The position numbers and the translations under genes were made by a program. Below the pieces are notes generated by a model. It worked only from the letters and a program-made list of their open reading frames with translations. It was not told the DNA's origin and did no database searches. Shown here in pieces: positions 56,296-64,000 of a stretch of 64,000 bases of DNA; the first letter of the stretch is position 1, and each line of letters starts with the position of its first letter. This stretch comes from Rhytidiadelphus loreus (Eukaryota > Streptophyta > Bryopsida > Hypnales > Hylocomiaceae). Location: contig OX344764.1 of NCBI GenBank assembly GCA_947034895.1, positions 21,018,001 through 21,082,000 of the forward strand, in the 5' to 3' direction.

Positions 56296-59200
56296 ATTTT
56301 TTTTAAGAATTATGTTAAATTGGTCAACTCGCGATTACTAAGTGCCCAAAACAACAGAAGAGTCTTGGTTTGCATTGAACCAAGAAAAGAGTGTTGATGC
56401 GGTCCATGGAAATGTATTTTATTACAAAAAATTCGATTTTCTATTGGTACCAACAGAATTCTGTAGATTTTGTCTTGATTTTCAATGGTTCTCTGGTAGT
56501 GATTCTTCTCCGCTTCATTTGCCTTAGGGTTTGGAATATTTGGTTGACCACTGTTCGCACTTACCAATACAATGGTTGACTCAACACTCGTGTTGCCAAC
56601 GTTCATTTTGACATTCACCTCCCAAGGCTCACGTCCTCCCTTGCCAATGTGTTTGTCATTTTTTTCCGCTCGCAACACTCCTCTAAACGGAGACTCAAGT
56701 GGAAAAAGATCTTCATCCATTCTTTGAGTCCCATCATTGGGAATCGTTCTCTCATTGGCCTCTACATAAGCGTCTTATTTTTCCGATAGAACTTTTTCGC
56801 TACTCATGAATCCACTTCCATCCACAAATCTAGCTATGGAAGGTACATCTTCATCATACCCATCATTATCCTCATCCAATGGAAAGTCATAGATGTCTCG
56901 ATCATTGGCTCGAAGATCTTCATTGGGCCGACTTGGGCTATCGAACATTTCATCATCAAAATTGTGCCCGTTGTAATTCATGGCATCTTTATCATCTAAT
57001 AGAGGCCCAACTGACCCACCATCCTCCTCGTCTTCCGAGATAAACCCCTCTGAATCTTCCGAATCCACGTTGTCATCGTACCACTTCTTCTCATCCTTTT
57101 CCTTTGATGTTGCCAAGACCTTGGAATTGGTGTACACATACACCAAGTTTGCCACCCTTTTCATTGTCAACTTGTTCCGAGATTTGTTGTGAACAAAAGA
57201 ATAACTACTCCAATTTCGTTCACATGAAGACAAGGATACCGGTTGTGCCAAAATTCGCTTGGCTATTGGAGCAATGAGCTTCCCACATGCACCTTCAAAA
57301 TCCCACCAAGCATGCGCCGACAATTGTTGCTCATCCGGGTTCAACATGTTGTGAAACGGAGGTTCCCTATGGCGGAAGGCTACGAATTCGTTTACCACCG
57401 AGGCGTACTCTCCTTGTTTGCAAATTTCATTAGAACACGCTTGCATGCGTCCATTGCATCTTGGTCGTCGGCTAGTTCCTTATCATGCAGAAGGTATGGA
57501 TTCAAAAGAGCTCCTGCACAATGTAAATCTGTCTCCCCCATTTCACTGCGTTTGAAAAAGGATCGCTCCAATGGTTCGGCGAGGTTTGTTGCCAAACAAA
57601 AAGGATGCCCTTCTAGGCTAAGGACATGTTTCTCTAAATTCCTCATAATATGCAATACCTTATCTATGCATGGCGTCTTTGCATCCAAATCACGTAGACC
57701 ATATACAACGGGGGCCACCAATTCCCGCAAATTTGTCCACCAGTCCCAATAATGCTCCTCTAGAATGAACCTCTTCACATTACCAGACTTCGTGCGAGAT
57801 TTGGCTTTGCCATTGTCGTTCAGTGTATTCACATATGCCACCCACTATGGATCCACCACACTTTGTTGCAATGTTCTTTTGACTTCCAACAAACGATCAA
57901 TCATGATAAACATAGAGGCAAACTTTGTTTCCACCGGCTTCAACAAATTGTACTTTGTCTCATACTTCCGAAATATAGCAAGTGGCATGTGTCTTTTCTT
58001 GAAGAAATTCACTACGGTTTGGGCTCTCTTTACCAACTCTTCAATCCATTTCTCCTTTTCCCAATCTTTGAGCAACAAATTCAAGGCATGCACCACGCAT
58101 CCTTGAAAAAAAATGTGTGGATATTTGTTCGTTACCAAATTCCATGCTGCCGGATTCACTAGAGCATTGTTTGCGCTCACTTGCACCACATTTGTAGAAC
58201 CCACCTGCTCTATGAATTTTTCTAAAATTGTGGCCAAATATTGTGCTGTTTTCTCCATCCCACTGGTATCCACCAATCCAAGGAATTGCTCACCCGTTGA
58301 AGATACAAGCATGGCATTGATCAGTGGACGATTTGTAACTGAACTCCATCCATCAATGGACAATGTTGCTCCAAACTTCCTGATGCTGTCTTCGGTCCTT
58401 CTATGCACCTTCCCCACAACATCTGCCTTGGCTTGATTAAGCAATTTATGCCGTAGATCATGATATGATGTCGGAGTGTAGGCCGTACCATACTCGGAGG
58501 GTTTTTTCACCGCTTCTCTGAAAGCTACGTTTCGGGCCATTGAAAATGGTATATTTGCCGCATAGAAGAAATTGGCCCACACCGCATTCAAATTCTGTTT
58601 TTTTGTTTCTTGAAAGCCATCCAAAAGCCTACTTTGTGTTGGAGGCCTACTGCTTGAGGCCCTGCGAATGTCACGTCCGCTACATGTTTGCATACTTGGA
58701 GTTACTTCGGAACCCCCTCCAACGACTTCTTCCGGTGTTGTATAAGAATCTTCTTGCGTAGAACGTGGCATGCCCCTCCCATTTGACATATCGCTTTCAA
58801 CCATAGGCAAGTTGTTGACATCCACATTTCCGCGAACAGGTCTTCATGGAAATGCCCCATTGCATCGAAGAAATAGACTTCGAGTTTCCGATGACAATTT
58901 GGGACACAAACGCACTCCCCTATCACGAGAACCGGCAATCGATTCATATCCTAAGTGACTCAACATACGGCTCGTTTTCCTTATAAACACGCTGTTGCAA
59001 GCCTTGCATTTTATTTTACCCGTCGACGGGACGACATACCAAGAGGCAAAATCCTTGCTCATGGTCACAAGTTCCAAACTTGAACTTCTTCAAATTCGCA
59101 AGTTTTTGAAAATGTAAATACAAGTGAACCAATGTTTAAAATTGGGTTTAGGGTCGTGCACAAAGCCTTGAAATTCAAGGCCCCCCTTCCACCAAACGAT

Positions 59201-59394
59201 GCATTACCAAGCAAGGGACACAAAATAAATTGCAACTCCTAGCCCTTGAAAATCGTAGTGTTCAGTGGATTTGGAGTGCCTTCATACGCCTTGTTTCTTC
59301 TACTTATACTTTGCAGCTGAATACAAGTGGCGCTGACCGTTATTCAGAAAGATGAATTTTAAAAACAGTACCAAAGGATTCATTCTCCCCGGAA

Positions 59395-59520
59395 TGGCAC
59401 GTCCGATTTGACCATCCCATCCGAACATTCCGTCGGATCGGGCCAGGCCGTCCGAACAGGCCGTCCAATCTGGCCAGCTTGTCCAAATTGGCCGTCGGAT
59501 CAGCCGTCGGATCTTTTATG
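59395..59520. repeat. CCGTCGGA/CCGTCCGA repeats, middle block
   Basis: At least eight copies of the CCGTC(C/G)GA-type motif, upstream of the hAT gene start and downstream of the RING-like gene end. It could be the hAT element's 5' subterminal region or a shared promoter. Confidence 0.65.
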
Positions 59521-60106
59521 CGGATTCGGGACTTCTCGTAGTTCAGTTTCAAATAGAGTTGTTTCACACTTTCAGCACAAGTGTCCAAGGCTTATCCAAA
59601 CATTTGGACTTGTCTTCTTCCAATCGGGGAGGTCGCGGGTTCAAATCCCGGCTCTGATTAATACCTTCAAGCATGCGAGTGGTGCAAAGCACTAGTTGTG
59701 CAAAGCAATACTAACAAGTTTGTAGGAATTGATTAGAGCCTTTTGTGCCAAAAAATTTTGGAGTTCATATTTTTGCAATGAAATAATGTTACAATGGAAA
59801 AAATACTACATATTCTATGAACAAATCATTATATCATAGCGAAAGAAGAAAAAAGCGACATTTGACCAACCGATTCAACAAATTAGCATGCATTGAAAGA
59901 TCCATACATATCATGAACATTAAAATATAAAAAAATATAAAAAAATATATATATAAAAAGACATACATACGTAGATATTAAAGGCAAAACAAGACATGCC
60001 ATGATTACAATTATTTACTACTATTTTCACCTCGTGACATTAAAACAAAAGTCTATCGAGTATAGAGTTCTATTTCTTCTATTGCAATAGACCTATTGGT
60101 CCATTT

Positions 60107-63100
60107 CTATTTAATTCTAACATTGTTGCCATCTCCTGAACCACTAGAGTGACCAGAGGACCCTTTTGGATTGCGTTGCGCCACATGAGCGGCAATCCTT
60201 GGACTTTCGCGACGAGATTTTCCCCCAGGGCTTGTTGAGCTTAAGAGCCGTTTTGATTTGGTTGCCCTGTTAACAATGACAAATTGTCGTATTGTTTCTA
60301 GATAATAGTCATCGTCATCTTCAATCTTCCGCTTTTGTTTGCGCTTTGGAGTCAAATCCACATCCATCGCTTTTAAGGCTCTCAGAGCAGCGTCCACTCG
60401 ATTTACCAGCACATTCACCATATGGTCATCACTAGGGTTGTTTACCCTAAACCCTTCGGTGACTCCTTCCAATAGGAACGCCCTCCATTGACCTATGATG
60501 TCAGACATTCTCCTATCAAATGCCCTTGCCACCTCCATGAACGAATCCCCTTTGTTTGATTCTCCATCCGTTTCCACCTGAACACGAATTGATGCAGCTT
60601 CTTCTAGCTTAGATAAGAACAGTGCCCTGCCTATGGGAACGTGATTGTATGCCTCGTACTGTTTACTGAAGCCAAGAGGATGCTCCACTTCTATCCAATT
60701 GCCATCTGGCCTTTTCTGTACTTCTTTTTTGGGAAACCGGAAAAATTTATGGTGTTGCATGCTCCAATGCCCTCCCATACTGTGACAAAACAATTCATGA
60801 GCCTCGCCATCATCAATGGCACGAGCCCGCAACTCCACTTCCATATTTTGGGTCATCCACATGAAGGAATCCACCGGTTGCATGGATGCATCATACAATT
60901 CATGCTTCTGTTCTTTTGGATCCCATATGAGGGGTTTCCCCCAATGCGAATAATTCTGAAATTTGTATGGCCCTTGGTCAAGTGGAAGAGTCCATCTATT
61001 GTATTCGTGGCCGGGGGGCATACCTTCCAAGATGCCAAACATCTCGTAGAACCTAGGACTCAAAGGAGAACGGCACTCGGTACAAGCGGATCGAAAAAGA
61101 GATGCTTGCACAACGCATTTGATATGAAAAATGTGGCGTCAATGGCCCATGGTGAACAGGTGAAGGCTCTTCAGGCCCAAAAGGACCTTGGCAAATGCTA
61201 CAATGACCCTTCAACATTTCATTGTCTGGATTAGAACCATGCACAACTATCTTCTCGTTCTTCTTGATGTGTGTTGAAAGCGTTGTGTAAGGAGTCCATC
61301 CTTCCTCTACTTCAAAAGTCCAATTGATGTCGCGATTATGGGCTAGCGATTCTTTCTTGGCGTGGTTCAATCGCTCGTACATGGCATCCATGTCTCCCCA
61401 ACATGTCATTGGCATAGACCCCCAAGAATGTTGCTCGACCGCACTCTTGAATTTCTTCAAAGCAGGCTCAACGACATTGCAATCTTCATCCGACTTCATT
61501 GCAAGGGTGCGAATCCCGATCATTGCCCGAGATGCTAAAGATGGTTTGTCTTGAAGTTGTTGTATCCATGTCAACCACCGAGACTCCGATCCGCTCACCG
61601 GTAGACATTCATCCATGTTCTCCACTCGTTTCATCCGGTCCAACCTCGATTGAAGAAGGGCATTTTCTTGGTTTACCTCATTCAATCTTCGATTCAACTC
61701 GCTCCAAGTTGGAACCTCATCCACCTTTCTGGTCTCAAGCTCCTCCACTACTTTGGCCTTCTCAAATAGAAGAGAGAGTTGATCGTTTTCTTGAGTTTCT
61801 TGCGACCTCGGTAGTTGGGTCTCCACTGTAGAGAGGCCCTTTCCTTTGTTTCATTCCTTCAAATATTTGTCGCTATACTCCTCCTTGACGCCAACAATTG
61901 CCTTCCCAATGACTCACAATTTTCAACGACCCTTCCATACTTTTTACTCCACTCGTCATTCTTCTGCTCCAGCTCCACGATTGTCTTCAAGTAGTTGTAC
62001 TTCTCATCAAGAAGTGTTAGCGCTCCACTAGCAAACTTGTGAAAAGCCAATCCACCCTTCAATAGTGGGTGCGATAATGTGGATAAATTCTTGGCCAATT
62101 CCATAGCCAACGGGGCCATTTCCGCTACAGCTTCAGCAGATCATGTTATTGCTTGAGCGGATGTCACAAAATCATGAAGCCCAAGTTTGTTTTCGGTTGC
62201 CGTAGAGCACTCGGCCTCGTTCACGGGTTTACGTTCTCTCGATCCATTCATTTGAGATGGGTACTCTAATCCGCACCTAAGTATGATTTCAAGATGCTCC
62301 GGATTTGGAATTTGACCCACATATTGCAATCTTCTTGGAGTTAAAGTGCACAAGAGCGGATACTTGCGCACAATCTCCTCACCATCAATATTGGAGGTCG
62401 TTGCCACGTTTTGAAGTCGCTATACGAACAGACCTGACGGTTGAACTTCACGGATCGGGCTCCATATTGGACTAGGCGGCGTTGGCGAGTTCACGTTTGG
62501 AGGAACGTACTTCAAACTATCGAGAGCATCGCTGTCTATAAGCCGTTCAATTGTAGCATTTGCTCTTGCAACTTTGTCTTCATCCATGTCTTCTCGCGAC
62601 GAGGAAGAGGGGGCAACTTCTTTCACGAGGTCGTGCTTGTTTGGAGCAATGCTTTGCTCACCCGTGATTGGTACATGAATCGAGGTGGGTAAACAAGTCT
62701 CCGAATCCTTGAAATTGACCTTCCGAAATACACCTCCCGAAGAGGCATTGGTGGCCTCCGCTCCTAGTTGTGTGGGGTCCAACTGTATTGCGTCGCCTAC
62801 GCCCTGTGAAACCTTCATTGTAGGCGTTCTAGTATTTTTGAATACTATTTTAGATTCAGCCATTTGTGCCCCGTGGTTGTATAAATCGGGAATATCCTTT
62901 TGATTTTTTGGAAGTTGAAGCGGCAATTGCGATGTCGTTGGAAACATGCTCCAATCCACCTTCCGACCCAATATGAGTTCTGCATACACCATAGATGCCG
63001 TGCTATAATTTATGTATCCTTTACTCCTTGCCTTGTTGCCGAAGAGGGCCTTCCACACCTCGTCTAATCGATGTACAAAATGACTATCCTTGCAAGTCCA

Positions 63101-63367
63101 CGGCTTACAATTGAAATATCTTGTGTGGACTGCGTGGCAATCCCGAGGCCACAACTTGTCAATGTGGTACATTTTGACAAATTGTTTGCACATTTTAGAG
63201 CTCCAATATTCTGCCTCCACTTTCTCCCAGTCAGGCTCCGCTTTGATGTTCGGATCATCTAAAATGTCATACTGCAACGCATGTCCGCCCCCCCTTGTTT
63301 TAATTTTCTTCAGCGGAGGTTGTGTTGAAGTTGTCCCAATAGCCCCTCCATCACCTTCCGCGGCCAT
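60107..63367 (-). pseudogene. Transposon-associated unknown protein with RING-like domain, decayed
   Basis: From the ATG at 63367 a frame reads an unrecognised N-terminal domain (VEAEYWSSKMCKQFVKMYHI, LWPRDCHAVHTRYF, KALFGNKARSKGYINYSTAS). It is interrupted in frame by TAG at 62420-62422 and TGA at 62141-62143. It continues through helical, coiled-coil-like segments (LNRRLNEVNQENALLQSRLD) with shifts near 61860 and near 61115. Around the second shift lies a RING-like cysteine/histidine pattern: CSIC, then HIFHIKC, then CTEC about 11 residues later. The C-terminal third (GKPLIWDPKEQKHELYDASM, then a Lys/Arg-rich tail) ends at 60107. The reconstructed span is roughly 1,050-1,070 residues. I know no named family for it. 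Its strand and spacing match the hAT gene downstream. Confidence 0.6.
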
Positions 63368-63589
63368 GCTTGGTACTTTGAATTGAAGAGCAATTCAAAG
63401 TAAAAAATTCGGTCAATTGAAATATATGTGTAGGTAATTTAAATCTGCCAAAGTCACACCGTAATAAAATATGTTGGACCCCTTCTCTCCACCAAGTAAG
63501 AGCAACTAGCGCCAGAGGCAACAACAGCACATCTGACTTGGCAAGCTTGGAGAGAAGAAGTGAAAAGAAATGAAGGGCCCGTCCGATCA

Positions 63590-63800
63590 TATAGCCGTCC
63601 GAAACCAACCCTAATATCGGTTCGGTTCCGGACCTCGATCCGTCCGACTTAGGGCCGTCGGATCGGACCTGGTCGTCCGATCAAGCGGACCGAACAGGCC
63701 GTCGCCGTCCGATTAGGCCGTCGGATCCGACGCCACCGGCTTATGAGGCCGTCGGATCGAAGACGCCGTGGCCGTCGGATCAGGCCGTCGGATGGATTTT
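63590..63800. repeat. CCGTCGGA/CCGTCCGA repeats, right block
   Basis: More than ten copies of GGCCGTCGGATC or GCCGTCCGA variants in both orientations, in a GC-rich island within AT-rich DNA. It sits upstream of the RING-like gene and mirrors the blocks at 52.8 and 59.4 kb. Confidence 0.75.
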
Positions 63801-64000
63801 AGGTCTTTAGCTCTCCAATTAGGCCATCGTCTCCTCTGCACGGACCTACTGAACTGTCATCCTCCAACTGTGTACGCACTGTTCAAACAACAGATCCTTG
63901 AAATAGTTAAATCACTGTAAAAAATAATCAATGAAATGTAGAAAGCATCCAATGTGTGAAAGCTTATTGTTCATTTCCTTCCCTACATTGTGAGACTGTT

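Larger units (their letters stand above)
54069..56501. mobile_element. Non-autonomous CACTA element, 2.43 kb, nested in the hAT gene
   Basis: It starts CACTACCAGAAAAAATAG and ends with the inverse of CACTACCAGAGAACC. The 3-bp duplication ATT lies at 54066-54068 and 56502-56504. Removing it with one ATT rejoins the hAT-gene frame. It contains no transposase. It carries a ~200-bp tandem block (three copies), a tRNA-like segment and an AGATTCT minisatellite. Confidence 0.9.
53304..59062 (-). pseudogene. hAT transposase with long C-terminal extension, decayed
   Basis: From the ATG at 59062 the frame reads a BED-type zinc finger (SWYVVPSTGKIKCKACNSVF, then SRMLSHL and a later Cys). Next is a DUF659-like RNase H region (ATLSIDGWSSVTNRPLINAM, VVQVSANNA, FFQGCVVHALNLLL), then the hAT C-terminal dimerisation region (SSCERNWSSYSFVHNKSRNK, LVYVYTNSKVL) and an acidic tail. 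In-frame stops occur as TGA near 58852, TAG near 57842 and TAA at 56775-56777, with a one-base shift near 57420. Beyond the TAA the same frame continues (MDEDLFPLESPFRG) to 56505, is split by the CACTA element 54069-56501, and resumes exactly (EKN then VDLCVVGFRSP) to end GDFDYNP at 53304. Such a long basic and acidic extension is not usual for hAT transposases; it may be a second ORF. Confidence 0.82.

Noticed and set aside
56342..58761. Several + strand open frames across the transposase region
   Set aside because: They are antisense shadows of the - strand hAT gene, which has recognisable domains.
59625..59660. B-box-like GGGTTCAAATCCCGGC suggesting a tRNA gene
   Set aside because: No acceptor stem, D arm or A box could be placed upstream; probably chance or a very decayed tRNA-derived repeat.

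Overview
This window is nuclear DNA of a land plant. The support is: split genes with GT-AG introns; a tandem family of plant DUF674 genes; a plant-type mitochondrial ribosomal protein mL41 gene; a J-domain protein with an organelle-type leader; a threonylcarbamoyl-AMP synthase gene; and plant-type CACTA, Mutator-like, Stowaway-like and hAT elements. I cannot fix the lineage from sequence alone. The DNA is AT-rich and gene-poor, and coding sequence is a small fraction of it.

Layout. 1-28 kb holds a DUF674 cluster on the + strand: four copies that read as intact three-exon genes (87-1640, 13165-15658, 22407-23856, 25746-27294), one 3' fragment (5572-6343) and one decapitated 5' fragment (17905-17960). 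A single-exon YrdC/Sua5-type gene (4041-5189) lies between the first copy and the fragment derived from it. Most of the spacing is duplicated flanking DNA carrying small transposons: complete CACTA elements at 7722-8957, 13563-13970 and 19897-20093; a Mutator-like MITE nested in a Stowaway-like MITE at 10026-10685; a 1-kb foldback at 11342-12316; and minute MITEs at 15862 and 24904. 28-45 kb has three small genes on the - strand: a Cys-rich small protein (28656-28844), a J-domain protein (36119-36739) and mL41 (about 43973-44847). Long AT-rich repeat regions separate them, including a MITE family with TTAA-containing ends, one copy of which carries an 82-83 bp tandem array. 45-53 kb is mostly non-coding, with a broken kinase-like gene (50169-51626) interrupted by a second copy of the Mutator-like MITE. 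53-63.8 kb is one block of decayed transposon genes on the - strand: a hAT transposase with an unusually long C-terminal extension (53304-59062), split by a nested 2.4-kb CACTA element, and upstream of it a large RING-like, helical unknown protein (60107-63367). GC-rich CCGTCGGA/CCGTCCGA-type repeats lie at 52.8, 59.4 and 63.6-63.8 kb.

The best candidate for something undescribed is this last block: two co-oriented transposon-like genes bounded by the same short GC-rich repeat motif. In both genes the reading frame can be followed through stop codons. In the hAT gene it can also be followed exactly across the nested CACTA insertion. The MITE insertion in the kinase-like gene is equally exact, with a 9-bp target duplication and a reading frame that rejoins if the insert is removed.
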